Shown in pieces: positions 19,042-27,768 of a stretch of DNA of 34,657 bases. The notes under the pieces were generated by a model, which saw nothing but the letters and a program-made list of their open reading frames with translations, was not told where the DNA came from and searched no databases. Source of the DNA: a virus; IMG/VR virus record IMGVR_UViG_3300042904_000257, positions 1 to 34,657 of that record. One strand, 5' to 3'. The translations under genes and the position numbers were made by a program. Within the stretch, counting starts at the first letter, position 1. The number at the start of each line of letters is the position of its first letter.

Positions 19042-21759
19042 CTACAGCCCCAAGTAGTTGATGTCGGCGATGTGCACTTCGGCTCCGGCAAGGTGCGCCT
19101 TGGACACGCCGTTGGCCGCGCGGGCGGAAGCGGTGAACGTCTGCGGGCTGGAGCTACCGGTGATGGCCGAGATCGTGATTCGTTCGCCGCCGACCATGAT
19201 GGAGAGCGGGAAGTCACCGGCGTCGGTGGTCCACAGGTCTAGCGGGTCGGTTGTGGTCACCTGGAACGACGTCGCCGAACTGGTGAGCGAGGACGTCAGG
19301 GTCGACGTGCCCGAGTCCAGCCGGTCGTAGTCCGCGTCGTCCGGGGTGAGGATCCGGTACGGCGTACCGGGCTCGCAGGTCACCACCAGGCGGTGCCCGT
19401 ACGCCCTCAGGTGCTCGCTGTAGCCGGTGGCCAGCAGGTCGACGTCGTCGTGGATACCGAGGTCGCCGAGGCCGGTGAGCAGCACCCGGTCCCCTCCGTC
19501 CAAGCTCAGCGCCCCGGCCGTGAGTGCCGTGTTTCCTGCCACGGCGGCGAGGTCGAACGTGATGGCCGGGTAGCGCTGCCCGTCGACCGTGCCCAGGTGC
19601 AGCAGCCAGTCGGCGATCAGTTGCAGTTGGTCGTCGATCTCGGTGTTGACCTCGACCCGCGTGGTGTATCGGCCTGCCCCACCCTCTGCCGGGTCGAGCA
19701 CCGACATGCGCCCCGACTCCAGCACGGCCCGTGCGGTCGAGCCGTCGGTGCGCTGCACGGTGATGTCGTTGCGAGTGGTCAGGTCGTCGTCGGTCGGTTC
19801 GAACGGTGTGGACAGCTCGCCGGCGGAGTAGTCGACGGTCACCGCGGTCTGGTTGTACAGCGACGCGCGGGTCCGGTAGAGCAGAGCCGCGGTCCCGCGT
19901 GCTTCGCCGAGCCGGCCCTGGTCGACGTCGGCGCACTCGCGGAGCAGATCGAGGAACCGCCCGGGTCGCTGTGGCCCCATGCGCGCCTCGTCGTCGACGG
20001 TGCCGGTGATCGCGAGCGGAACGCCTTCCTCCGCGCACAGGCGGGTGAGCCGGTCGGTGGCCGTCTCGCCGCTGTAGGCGGCCAGCTCCTCGTGGAGGTC
20101 GAACAGGCTGGTGGTGGCCGACTCGACGGTGATGTGTCCGATGGCCGTGCCGTTGAGGTTGCCGTTGCCGACGAACCCGACCTCGGTGGCGGCCGACACC
20201 GTCCGGCTCGCGACTGTGCCGTCGAAGAAGCCGCCGGTGCGCGCACCGACCTCCAGCGCCGCCACCCGGTAGTACACGTCCGAGCCGGATTGCTCCAGCT
20301 CGACCGACACGCGTGCGAGGGCACCGTCGAGGGCGAACCCCGCGCTCTCGTCTGCGAGCAGCGTGCCGGTCGGGTCGTAGATGTAGAGGTGCAGCGCGCC
20401 GCCCACCTCGTAGTAGAGGTCGGCGTACCCGATGCTGCCCGTGGTGTAGACGCGGGAGATCAGCGTCGTTCCGCCCATGCCGCCGGCCGGCACCGCGAGC
20501 AGGTAGCGCAGCTGCACCTCACCGGTGCCCGTGTAGCCGGCGATGGACCCCTTCCAGGTCGTGACGCCGAGCGTCGGGATCGCGTCGGACGCGGCGAAGA
20601 CCTCGGACGCGGCGAGGCTGTAGGAGCCGCTGAGGATCATCGGCGAGCCGCCGTCCACGCCGCTGGCCAGCGACGAGGCGTCGCGGCCGTCCTCGCACGG
20701 CCAGTACGCCCGCAGGTTGGTCAGGGTGGGGATGCTGCGACGCAGGGTCGACAGGAGCGCGGACTGCCCTTGGCCCAGACGACGCAGGATCCCCGCGGCC
20801 TCGATCGGCACGGTGCGGTCGCGAGCCGTGGTGTCCCAGCGCGGAGGCCACGCTGACACCTCGCCCGCGTACCGGGGGCACCGCACCTCGAACCGGGTGT
20901 AGGAGAACACCACCGGCACGTTGGTGTTGCCGCTACCGACGCCGGACCGCACGCCGACCCAGCCCGACCGCGTGTCGGGCACCTGGGCGCTGACGTCCCA
21001 GTCGTAGGGCTCGCCGAGCGAGTCCGTCACCGACGTGTCCACCACCCAGACCTTCGCCCGGAAGACAGTGCCTTCCATCTGGGCGCGCACCGCGAGCTGC
21101 TGGCCGCTGTAGACCACCGGCAAGGTGACCGTGCTGCTGTAGTCGGGGCCGTTGGTCGCCATCAGCTTCACCGTGATCACCTCGGCCGAGGTGATCACCA
21201 CCCGCACCATGTAGTAGTCGGTGGCCGAGACGCCACGAAGCAGGACGTTGATCGGCTCCAAGTCGCCGCCGGTGATGTTGCTCGGCGCGAGGTCGACGAC
21301 GGCGAGCACGTCGACGTCGCGGTGTACCTCAGTGGCCAGGTACGACAGCCGGCTGGAGACCGTAGTGGAGATGGTGTGGGTTGCCGCCCCGCCCGTGACG
21401 GCGTAGTCGGCGAGCGCCGAGCCGGTGCTCCACACGTGCCCGTCCGCGGAGGTGCCCCACCCGTTGCTCACGGTGCGTCCGGCGAAGTCGTCGGTCGCCT
21501 GTCGCAGTGCCAGCCGCAACGGGGTGTTCCTGCCCAGCAGGGTGTGGTTGTCCGACAGCGGGTTGCGGGGGCTGTACCGCAGCTCGCGGTCGTTCAACGT
21601 GAGCGTGCACCGCGCCGGTGGGACGACGCGGTCCTCCGACGAGCTGCCCCGCCGGATGGTCACGCCCGCGGACTCGCGGACATCGCCGCTGATGTCGACC
21701 CACCGGTCCGAGATGAACAACTCGGCGGCGAGACCGAGCTGGTCGGCCGGAAACGCCAC
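19042..21759 (-). CDS. Large minor tail/baseplate hub protein
   Basis: A 905-aa protein. Residues 1-90 resemble a distal-tail or hub start (LFISDRWVDISGDV, TLTLNDRELRYSPRNPLS). About 90-290 is a beta-sandwich of carbohydrate-binding type (DDFAGRTVSNGWGTS). About 340-550 is a LamG/concanavalin-like domain (NLRAYWPCEDG). About 560-800 returns to hub-like sequence (DRLTRLCAEEGVPLAITG, RNDITVQRTDGS, LLATGYSEHL). The C-terminal 80 residues are another beta domain (TSSLTSSATSFQV, IMVGGERITISAI). The inserted domains probably contact the cell surface. It follows the tape measure by 4 bp. Confidence 0.75.
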   Translation of the reverse strand: MAFPADQLGLAAELFISDRWVDISGDVRESAGVTIRRGSSSEDRVVPPARCTLTLNDRELRYSPRNPLSDNHTLLGRNTPLRLALRQATDDFAGRTVSNGWGTSADGHVWSTGSALADYAVTGGAATHTISTTVSSRLSYLATEVHRDVDVLAVVDLAPSNITGGDLEPINVLLRGVSATDYYMVRVVITSAEVITVKLMATNGPDYSSTVTLPVVYSGQQLAVRAQMEGTVFRAKVWVVDTSVTDSLGEPYDWDVSAQVPDTRSGWVGVRSGVGSGNTNVPVVFSYTRFEVRCPRYAGEVSAWPPRWDTTARDRTVPIEAAGILRRLGQGQSALLSTLRRSIPTLTNLRAYWPCEDGRDASSLASGVDGGSPMILSGSYSLAASEVFAASDAIPTLGVTTWKGSIAGYTGTGEVQLRYLLAVPAGGMGGTTLISRVYTTGSIGYADLYYEVGGALHLYIYDPTGTLLADESAGFALDGALARVSVELEQSGSDVYYRVAALEVGARTGGFFDGTVASRTVSAATEVGFVGNGNLNGTAIGHITVESATTSLFDLHEELAAYSGETATDRLTRLCAEEGVPLAITGTVDDEARMGPQRPGRFLDLLRECADVDQGRLGEARGTAALLYRTRASLYNQTAVTVDYSAGELSTPFEPTDDDLTTRNDITVQRTDGSTARAVLESGRMSVLDPAEGGAGRYTTRVEVNTEIDDQLQLIADWLLHLGTVDGQRYPAITFDLAAVAGNTALTAGALSLDGGDRVLLTGLGDLGIHDDVDLLATGYSEHLRAYGHRLVVTCEPGTPYRILTPDDADYDRLDSGTSTLTSSLTSSATSFQVTTTDPLDLWTTDAGDFPLSIMVGGERITISAITGSSSPQTFTASARAANGVSKAHLAGAEVHIADINYLGL

Positions 21760-21763
21760 AGGA

Positions 21764-24259
21764 CTAGCCCCTTCCTCCGAGAACGAGCTGGACGTCCCCG
21801 CCCCGAACCCGAATCGCGTTCTGGACCCGCGACAGCAGGTAGTCGTCCTCCGGGGTGCCGGAGGACCGGAACTCGATGACGATCCGCTGTGCTGGTGCGG
21901 CGGCTGTGCCCCCGCCTGCGGACCCGGCCGGCCACCCGCCGCCGGCCGACGGGCTCAGGGCGGCCATGCCCATGGCGGCCATCTGGACGTCACCGCCGGC
22001 GGACCGGTTGATCGCCTCCAGCAGGGGCAGGTTCCGCTGTGCGGCGGACCTCTTGACGACGAACTCGCCAGGCGTGAGCACCGCGGGCACGGAGTCCCGG
22101 TCCGGGCCCGCCCCCGGCACCAGGCCACCGTCGTTCAGGAAGGGCATGCCGACCGGCCGACCCTTGCTGTCGACGGGCTGCAAGGCACCGCTGTACTGCA
22201 CCCTGACGTTGATGAACCGAGGCTTGGTGAGCGCCCGGATCTGGTCCTCCACGCTCGTCACTCCGTGAAGGCTGATCAACGTCCTGATGTCCTGCGGCAT
22301 ACCGAGGTAGGTGTCCGCCAAGCGCTTTGCTTGGCCCTCGTTGAAGCCCATGTCCCGCAGCTCCGCTTGGAACTGCTCGCGCCGCTCCGTGATCGCACGA
22401 CGTGCCGCCTCGGTCGCCTGCTCCTGCGACTGGCCCTGCCGCAGCGCCGTGTCGAACGCGGTCTGCGCCAGCGTCCTGTAGGCGTCGCCCTGCTCCGAGA
22501 GGTTCTTCAGCAGGTCGATACCCGCCTCAGTTGATGTATTGACCTGACCGTCCGCCGTGAGCAGGGCCCCGCGCCAGTCACCAACCGACTTCTTCACGCC
22601 GTCGACCTGCTCGCGTAGATCGAAGAGCCCTTGCTGGTACTCAGCCGTCGCCTCTTCCAGGCTGATCTGCACGCCGAACATCTGCCGCCACGCCGTATTC
22701 AGCGCATCGGCTCGGTCCGCAGTCTCGCCCGTCGTGCTGGACAGGGTCTTCAGGGCCTCGTTGAGCGAGTCCGAACCCGGCACTGCGCCGACCATCGCTT
22801 CCGCGGCGGAGACGACCGCCTGCTTCTCGTCCTCGAACTCGTCCACCGCGCCGGACACGATGCCGCGCAGAGCTTCGAGCTGGCCGGACAGGAAACCGGC
22901 CGCCTGCCCCTTCTCCGAGGTCACCGCGACCATGGCTTCGCCGTTGTCGGCGTACTTCGTCTCGGCGTCGATGACGCCCTGCACCTTGGACTTGAACGCG
23001 TCCCAACCGACGCCGCCCTTGGTGACCGCGTCGAGCAGTTCCGAGTGGCTGAACCCGGCCTTCTCGACGTTGTCGGACATGTCCTTGTACTGCTCGGACG
23101 CCATGATGGTCCGGCGCGCGTTGGCGTCGAACGCACCGGCGGACTCACGCAGCGACCCCGCCAGCGACCGTTGATCGTTGGCGGCATCTTGAGACTTCTG
23201 CCCGAACGCCGCCAAGCCGGCCGCCGCGACGGTCACGGCGACGCCCCACGGGCCACCGAGCATGCCCATCACGCCGGACGCCACCGCGCCGACACGAGCC
23301 AGGCCGGTCGGACCCGCGGCCGTTCCCGACTCCTTGCGGAGGTTCGTCACGGTGTTGGTGACGCCCTGGATCACGCCGGTGACCGACCCGATCGCGCGCA
23401 TCGCCAGGCTCATCGACAGCCAGATCCCCACCAGCGGACCCAACTGGTCGGCCAGCGGGCCGACGACCGCGAGGATGCCCTCCAGCACGTCCAAGCCCAC
23501 ACCCATGGCCGAGGACGCGATCGGCATGGCGTTCACGCCGAGGTCGACCACGACGTCCAGCAGCCCGGCGATCACGCGCACCGCCTGGTCGCCGTGCTCC
23601 TCCCACAGCCCGGTCAGCTCGACCAGACCACGGGCCACGTCGGGCAGCGCGTCCCGGCTCAGGTTGCCCAAGTCTTCGAAGAACGCACCGGCGCCGGGCG
23701 CACCGTCGGACACGATGGTGAAGAAGTCGCCCATGCCGCGGCCGAGGTCGCCGAGCATCGACTCCATGCCGTCGAACACCGGTCCGGCCTTCGCGACGCT
23801 GGTGACCATGCCGGGCACGGCCTCGCGGGCGAACGCCGTCACGCCCCTGGTCAGCGACTCGACGTGTGGCTTGGCCTCGACGAAGCCACGGCGCAGCTCG
23901 GGCCGCAGGTCGGTGTACGCCGACTTGATCTCACGCGCGGAGCCGACGAGCGTCTCGGCCATCGGCGCGGCGTCGGACGCCAGCCCGGACCGGACGGTGG
24001 TGCCGAGGTCGCGGAAGGCGTCCTTGACCGCAGCGTTCTCCTTGAGCGCCGCGGCACCGATCCCGGCGAACGCCAGAGGCACGAGCGCCATGGACCCGGC
24101 GATGGCGGCAGCGCCAGCGGCCGAGGACGCGGTGAGAGTGCCGACGGACTTCGCGCCACGGGACGCCATCCGGTCCATCGACTCGCCGACCTTGTCGAAC
24201 GTGGTCGACGCCTTGTCGATGCCGAGAACGGTGAAGACGAGATCCTTGGCACCGGCCAC
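21764..24259 (-). CDS. Tail tape measure protein
   Basis: An 831-aa protein, the longest of the tail shaft genes after the hub. It has a helical N-terminus (AKDLVFTVLGIDKASTTFDK) and a Gly/Ala-rich hydrophobic stretch at about residues 43-75 (AAGAAAIAGSMALVPLAFAG). Further hydrophobic helices lie at about 225-300 and about 335-365. The second half is charged (QEQATEAARRAITERREQF). It ends in a Pro/Gly-rich tail and a DDYLLSRVQNAIRVRGGDV segment. It sets tail length; by the usual 0.15 nm per residue rule this predicts about 125 nm. It is preceded by the chaperone genes, as is standard. Confidence 0.92.
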   Translation of the reverse strand: MAGAKDLVFTVLGIDKASTTFDKVGESMDRMASRGAKSVGTLTASSAAGAAAIAGSMALVPLAFAGIGAAALKENAAVKDAFRDLGTTVRSGLASDAAPMAETLVGSAREIKSAYTDLRPELRRGFVEAKPHVESLTRGVTAFAREAVPGMVTSVAKAGPVFDGMESMLGDLGRGMGDFFTIVSDGAPGAGAFFEDLGNLSRDALPDVARGLVELTGLWEEHGDQAVRVIAGLLDVVVDLGVNAMPIASSAMGVGLDVLEGILAVVGPLADQLGPLVGIWLSMSLAMRAIGSVTGVIQGVTNTVTNLRKESGTAAGPTGLARVGAVASGVMGMLGGPWGVAVTVAAAGLAAFGQKSQDAANDQRSLAGSLRESAGAFDANARRTIMASEQYKDMSDNVEKAGFSHSELLDAVTKGGVGWDAFKSKVQGVIDAETKYADNGEAMVAVTSEKGQAAGFLSGQLEALRGIVSGAVDEFEDEKQAVVSAAEAMVGAVPGSDSLNEALKTLSSTTGETADRADALNTAWRQMFGVQISLEEATAEYQQGLFDLREQVDGVKKSVGDWRGALLTADGQVNTSTEAGIDLLKNLSEQGDAYRTLAQTAFDTALRQGQSQEQATEAARRAITERREQFQAELRDMGFNEGQAKRLADTYLGMPQDIRTLISLHGVTSVEDQIRALTKPRFINVRVQYSGALQPVDSKGRPVGMPFLNDGGLVPGAGPDRDSVPAVLTPGEFVVKRSAAQRNLPLLEAINRSAGGDVQMAAMGMAALSPSAGGGWPAGSAGGGTAAAPAQRIVIEFRSSGTPEDDYLLSRVQNAIRVRGGDVQLVLGGRG

Positions 24260-24262
24260 GGT

Positions 24263-24515
24263 TCACCCCCGTCCGTGTGCTGCGGCTCGCTCGCGTTCCG
24301 TCTGTGCGATCCGGTCGTTGACAGCGGTGGTCAGCCATGCGAAGTCGCGCAGCGTGATGCGGCCGACCTCGTACGGTGGGATGTGCCAGAGGGTCAGCAG
24401 CCAGGGCTTGAGCGCGTCTACCTGTTCTGCGAGGTCGACTGGCTGCGCCGCTTGGCCGGCGCGGTCTCCGGCGCCGCCGGCTGCGGAGGGTCCGGCTGCT
24501 CACCCGACTGGCTGG
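24263..24515 (-). CDS. Tail chaperone frameshift extension
   Basis: In the -1 frame relative to the chaperone, an open stretch runs from about 24515 to a stop at 24263. It encodes GGAGDRAGQAAQPVDLAEQ, then KPWLLTLWHIPPYEVG and RITLRDFAWLTTAVNDRI. It contains no ATG or GTG, so it must be reached by frameshifting from the upstream gene. This is the G-GT arrangement of siphophages. The tape measure starts 6 nt after it. No perfect slippery heptamer was found in the overlap, so the shift point is unknown. Confidence 0.65.
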
Positions 24516-24792
24516 AGTCGCGTACACGTTCCCGCGTGAAGTCACGCATCGCGAACTTCAGCGACTCGTCGGTGAACGCCAGGTCGGGCTCACCGTTCTT
24601 GCGGCGGGCCATCCACAGCATGGCCTTCACCGCGAGCGCGTCGCCCTGGTCGTGCTCGGCCGCCAGCACCGGGTAGCGGTAGCCGGTGACTCTGGTCAGC
24701 TCGGCGCACTCGTCGATCGTGAGGTCGTACCAGTCCAGCTCGACCGACTCGTCACCGACGGTGTACCGGTAGACCAGTTCTCTGCGTGTCAC
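24418..24792 (-). CDS. Tail assembly chaperone (G-like)
   Basis: A 124-aa protein from the GTG at 24792 with GAGGGGA upstream. It begins MTRRELVYRYTVGDESVELD and has a helical middle (LTIDECAELTRVTGYRY, ALAVKAMLWMARRKNG). The tail is Pro-rich and disordered (PDPPQPAAPETAPAKRR). The position just before the tape measure and the overlapping extension in the -1 frame identify it as the short product of the chaperone pair that coats the tape measure during assembly. Confidence 0.8.
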   Translation of the reverse strand: MTRRELVYRYTVGDESVELDWYDLTIDECAELTRVTGYRYPVLAAEHDQGDALAVKAMLWMARRKNGEPDLAFTDESLKFAMRDFTRERVRDSSQSGEQPDPPQPAAPETAPAKRRSQSTSQNR

Positions 24793-24807
24793 AACGTGTC
24801 CCCTCGT

Positions 24808-25362
24808 TCAGGTCAGCTCTTTGAGCAGGTCATTGACTGCGCCGACTGCGGCGGTCCGGATGCGGGGCCCCCCGCTTGCGGTGGGGCGGTCGAAGTAACC
24901 GGGCTTCACGGTCTGCTCGACCCATCGGTCACTGCCGAATACCGGGTGACGCCATTTGCCACGGTTGAGGTGGCGAGGCAGTTTGCGTTGGTCAGGCGGC
25001 AACATGTTCCGATTGACACGGATCCGCAGCCGAGCGGTCCTACCCCCTGCGGACGCTTCGATCCGGGTGGCCCGCGCGACCGTCGCGCGCAGCCCACGAC
25101 GTGCCGCTGCCCTCGCACGCACCCGCTCCGTGGTACGTCGGGACCGCGACACGTCGTACGCGCGGCGGGCCTGACCGCCGCCTCCTCGAGCTCGGGAGTC
25201 CAGCGCCTTCACTTCGGTCTGGATCTCCTGCTGAACCGGCTTGGCCGCCAGCTTCATGGCGCGGTTCATCTTCGGCACGAGCTTGCCCTTGCCTGCGGCT
25301 TTGAGCTTCTTCGCCGCGAGCGTGACGTCCCTGGTGCCCCGGATCTCGATCCGGGCGGGCAT
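24808..25362 (-). CDS. HK97 gp10-like tail protein
   Basis: A 184-aa, very basic protein. The start MPARIEIRGTRDVTLAAKKL and the helix MNRAMKLAAKPVQQEIQTEV resemble gp10-like tail completion proteins. So do the arginine-rich middle (VSRSRRTTERVRARAAARRG) and the closing WVEQTVKPGYFDRP. Those usually lie before the tail tube gene; here it follows both tube-like genes. The ATG overlaps the preceding stop (TGATG). The assignment is moderate. Confidence 0.6.
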   Translation of the reverse strand: MPARIEIRGTRDVTLAAKKLKAAGKGKLVPKMNRAMKLAAKPVQQEIQTEVKALDSRARGGGGQARRAYDVSRSRRTTERVRARAAARRGLRATVARATRIEASAGGRTARLRIRVNRNMLPPDQRKLPRHLNRGKWRHPVFGSDRWVEQTVKPGYFDRPTASGGPRIRTAAVGAVNDLLKELT

Positions 25363-25790
25363 CAGGAGAAGGTGCCGTCGGTGACGGTGCCGTCGACCTG
25401 GAAGTCCGCCGAGAAGCTGACCTTCTCCGCCACGGAGGCGTCCACCACGTAGTTGGTCAGCCAGCACTCGCCCGACAGCTTTACCTTGCCGGACGTGCCG
25501 CCCTCAGGCCCGTACTCGAACGTCGCGGTCGCGGACGCGGTGCGCAGGCTGTTGAGCACGGCGTGCGGGCCGGTGGTGGCGGTGGAGTCGAAGTGGCCGG
25601 AGATGCTGAAGGACACGTTCTGCAACCCGGGGATGGACTTCGTGCCGCCGTCGCCGAACGCCGTCACCTCGGAGAGCGCACGGCCGCCGGGCAGGCCGGA
25701 GACGTTGTCCACGTACTGCGAGATGGTCTGGAGCGTGCCGCCCGAGTCGTCGATCTTGAAGACCGCGTTCTTGCCGTGAACGAAAGCCAC
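25362..25790 (-). CDS. Tail tube protein (second copy type)
   Basis: A 142-aa protein from the GTG at 25790 with GGAGAA upstream. It reads MAFVHGKNAVFKIDDSGGT, then YVDNVSGLPGG, EVTAFGDGGTKSIPGLQNVS, FSISGHFD, and ends SFSADFQVDGTVTDGTFS. This is the typical tail tube pattern of actinophages with a closing beta strand. It is separated from the other tube-like gene by a terminator, so the two can be made at different levels. This one is the likelier main tube subunit because of its length and full pattern. Confidence 0.75.
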   Translation of the reverse strand: MAFVHGKNAVFKIDDSGGTLQTISQYVDNVSGLPGGRALSEVTAFGDGGTKSIPGLQNVSFSISGHFDSTATTGPHAVLNSLRTASATATFEYGPEGGTSGKVKLSGECWLTNYVVDASVAEKVSFSADFQVDGTVTDGTFS

Positions 25791-25811
25791 CGTGGTTCTC
25801 CTCGCATGACA

Positions 25812-25836
25812 AAGACCCCGCACCTGGCGGGGTCTT
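25812..25836 (-). terminator. Terminator between the two tube-like genes
   Basis: AAGACCCCGC (25812-25821) and GCGGGGTCTT (25827-25836) form a perfect 10-bp stem with a 5-nt loop. It lies between the stop at 25850 and the GTG at 25790. It would reduce transcription of the distal tail genes or, with a partial stop, set a head-to-tail ratio. Confidence 0.75.
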
Positions 25837-25849
25837 GGAAGGGTTGGGG

Positions 25850-26560
25850 TTAGCGGCGGGCGAACGCCGCGACGAACGTGACCGAGGGGTTCGTGCCGGA
25901 CACCGTCCACTGACCGCGCACGTAGCGGTTGACCGTGCCGGTCACCGTCTTGCGCTCCGAGGTCGCCGCTGTCGCGGCGGTGAAGGTGATCAGGTCCACC
26001 CACACGGAGTTGTCGGCGGAGTGCTGCACCTTGACGGTGGCGCTCGGGGTGGTGCCGGAGGCCGCGGTGACGTGCAGCGTCGCCACTCCCCCGTTAGGGG
26101 ATGACGCGGCGTTGTCGACGCTCGTGCCGTTCCCGGTCGCGGTCACGGCGGTGAGGTCGTGCAGGCTGACGCCCCAGTCGGCGCCGTCGTCGCCCTGTGC
26201 CTCGGTGCTGAACCCGACGACCTCGGACACCGAGGAGGGCACGTCGTAGTTCGTGATGTCCCCCGCTGCCAGGTAGACCGGTTTGCCGACGGCCAGCCCG
26301 TCGGGACCCGCGGTGACGAGGAGCCCGTTGTCCGTGCCCACTGCGGCGGTGAGTTCGCCGTGGACGGCAGCGCCGGACTCCCAGCGCCCGGACAGGGTCA
26401 GGGAGCCCGAGGACAGACCTGGAACCCACCTCGCGCCTTCGTCGGTGAAGGCGGTCGACTCGCCGAGCTGCCGCTGGTAGGCGAGACTGATCGCGTTGAG
26501 GTTCGCCGAGAAGCTGCGCTCGTTGATCAGCACACGGCTGGACTTGCTGTGGACGGGCAT
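25850..26560 (-). CDS. Major tail-like protein (first tube-type)
   Basis: A 236-aa protein. The first 60 residues repeat the tube pattern (SRVLINERSFSANLNAISLA, FTDEGARWVPGLSSGSLTLS, GRWESG). The body is beta-rich. The C-terminal half (HVTAASGTTPSATVKVQHS, FTAATAATSERKTVTGTVNR, YVRGQWTVSGTNPSVTFVAA) resembles a galactose-binding-like or discoidin-like beta sandwich often fused to phage tail tube proteins. It may decorate the tube or replace it. The ATG overlaps the upstream stop (TGATG). Confidence 0.7.
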   Translation of the reverse strand: MPVHSKSSRVLINERSFSANLNAISLAYQRQLGESTAFTDEGARWVPGLSSGSLTLSGRWESGAAVHGELTAAVGTDNGLLVTAGPDGLAVGKPVYLAAGDITNYDVPSSVSEVVGFSTEAQGDDGADWGVSLHDLTAVTATGNGTSVDNAASSPNGGVATLHVTAASGTTPSATVKVQHSADNSVWVDLITFTAATAATSERKTVTGTVNRYVRGQWTVSGTNPSVTFVAAFARR

Positions 26561-26724
26561 CAGTCGTCCTCCACCGGCTCGATGTGGCCACCGTCGAGCA
26601 GCCAGGGCACGCTCGCGGAGGGGATGTCGTCGCGGATCTCGCCCGGCTCGGCGCGCTTGCCGTCGTAGTCCAGGCCGTGGATCACGCGGTAGCGTGCTGT
26701 GGCCGTCTTCGTCTTGGGTGGCAT
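26560..26724 (-). CDS. Small head-tail region protein, 54 aa
   Basis: A short gene that overlaps both neighbours by one base (TGATG at each end), which supports translation. The protein begins MPPKTKTATARYRVIHGLDY, then KRAEPGEIRDDI, and ends WLLDGGHIEPVEDD. This matches the small actinophage proteins between the tail terminator and tube genes, with a short beta/loop fold. Its function there is not established. Confidence 0.7.
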   Translation of the reverse strand: MPPKTKTATARYRVIHGLDYDGKRAEPGEIRDDIPSASVPWLLDGGHIEPVEDD

Positions 26725-27146
26725 CACACCGTCCCGTCTGCTGCGACCTCGACGGTTATCTGCACGCCGAAGTAGGAGATGGCCCCGACCTCGATCGAGC
26801 CGGGTTCCGTGGTGGACACGACGTGGACGTAGTCGACGCCGGAGACGCCGAGACCGGCCGGGTCGGCTTCCAGTACCTGCTTGACCGAGCTGGAGCCGGA
26901 ACCGGCGAGGTAGCCGTCCAGCTGCTGCTCGGCGGCACGGTCCCAGCCTCGTGACATCAGCAGGGACACCGTGAAGGTGAAGTCGTCGCTGCCGCGCGAC
27001 ATGGTGGAGTCGTAGCTGATGGCCGGACCTGCGACGATCGCGGCAGGAGTGGTGACCTCACCCGGTGGCCGGTGAGGCACCCGGAGCCCGCTGATGGTGG
27101 CGAGACGGGTGCGCAGCCCGTCACGGATCGCTGATACCGAGGCCAT
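26724..27146 (-). CDS. Tail terminator/head-tail joining protein
   Basis: A 140-aa protein beginning MASVSAIRDGLRTRLATISG, which matches the first helix of tail terminator proteins. Next come VTTPAAIVAGPAISYDST, FTFTVSLLMSRGWDRAAEQQ and a closing YFGVQITVEVAADG. It lies between the connector and the tube genes, the expected place. It caps the tail tube and joins it to the head connector. The start is 1 nt past the upstream stop. Confidence 0.7.
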   Translation of the reverse strand: MASVSAIRDGLRTRLATISGLRVPHRPPGEVTTPAAIVAGPAISYDSTMSRGSDDFTFTVSLLMSRGWDRAAEQQLDGYLAGSGSSSVKQVLEADPAGLGVSGVDYVHVVSTTEPGSIEVGAISYFGVQITVEVAADGTV

Positions 27147-27147
27147 G

Positions 27148-27768
27148 TCACCCCACCAGCAGCATTCCGCGCGAAGTCCCGCGCCGGTAGTCGTTGATCA
27201 GCATGGCCACGTTCGGGTTCTCCCTCGCGCGGATGCGGCCGAACTCGCCGAACCCGCCCACGCCGAACGGGGTATCCCGGAGCTTGGCGAGATCCTCGGC
27301 CAGCACGTAGGCGGCCTCGGTGATCGCTGCGGGGACGGCCGCCCATCCCCACTGAGCGGTCACCTGGATCGTGTGGCGCCGGCCGCGCGGCCAGCAGGAC
27401 CCGTCGACCAGGTGGATGGCGGTGTAGGGCCATCCGGGCTGGCCGTTCACGATGCCGTCGATGGGGTCCAGCTCGAAGGCGGTGGAGGAGATGGTCGTGT
27501 CGTAGGTGCCGACATCGCCCTGGTCGGTCTTCACCACCAGGCCGGTCGTCGTGAAGAAGTCGTCCACGATCACCAGGTCCGGCGCGATCGGCTTGTACCG
27601 GCGAGCCGACGCCGCCGCTGCCTGCTGGAAGTCGCGCTCGCAGATGTGGTTGATGCCGTCGGTGGCCGCGGCGACCGCGCCGGTGAACAGGGTGTCGTCT
27701 TCGACGTCGCCGACGCCCAGCCGGTCCTTGAGCTGCTGCACGGTGATGTAGTTGTCGCCCAGTGCCAT
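27148..27768 (-). CDS. Head-tail connector (gp6-like)
   Basis: A 206-aa protein, starting at the ATG at 27768 in TGATG; the GTG at 27771 is also possible. YITVQQLKDRLGVGDVEDDT and AVAAATDGINHICERDFQQ are the classic helical start of gp6/gp15-like adaptors. A beta middle (VIVDDFFTTTGLVV) and a C-terminal helix (AITEAAYVLAEDLAKLRD) follow. It assembles on the portal as the first ring of the neck. Confidence 0.8.
   Translation of the reverse strand: MALGDNYITVQQLKDRLGVGDVEDDTLFTGAVAAATDGINHICERDFQQAAAASARRYKPIAPDLVIVDDFFTTTGLVVKTDQGDVGTYDTTISSTAFELDPIDGIVNGQPGWPYTAIHLVDGSCWPRGRRHTIQVTAQWGWAAVPAAITEAAYVLAEDLAKLRDTPFGVGGFGEFGRIRARENPNVAMLINDYRRGTSRGMLLVG

Noticed and set aside
22631-24676. Long plus-strand open frame opposite the tape measure
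   Set aside because: Rich in Arg, His and Gly, no domain, no ribosome site, and wholly antisense to a convincing tape measure gene.
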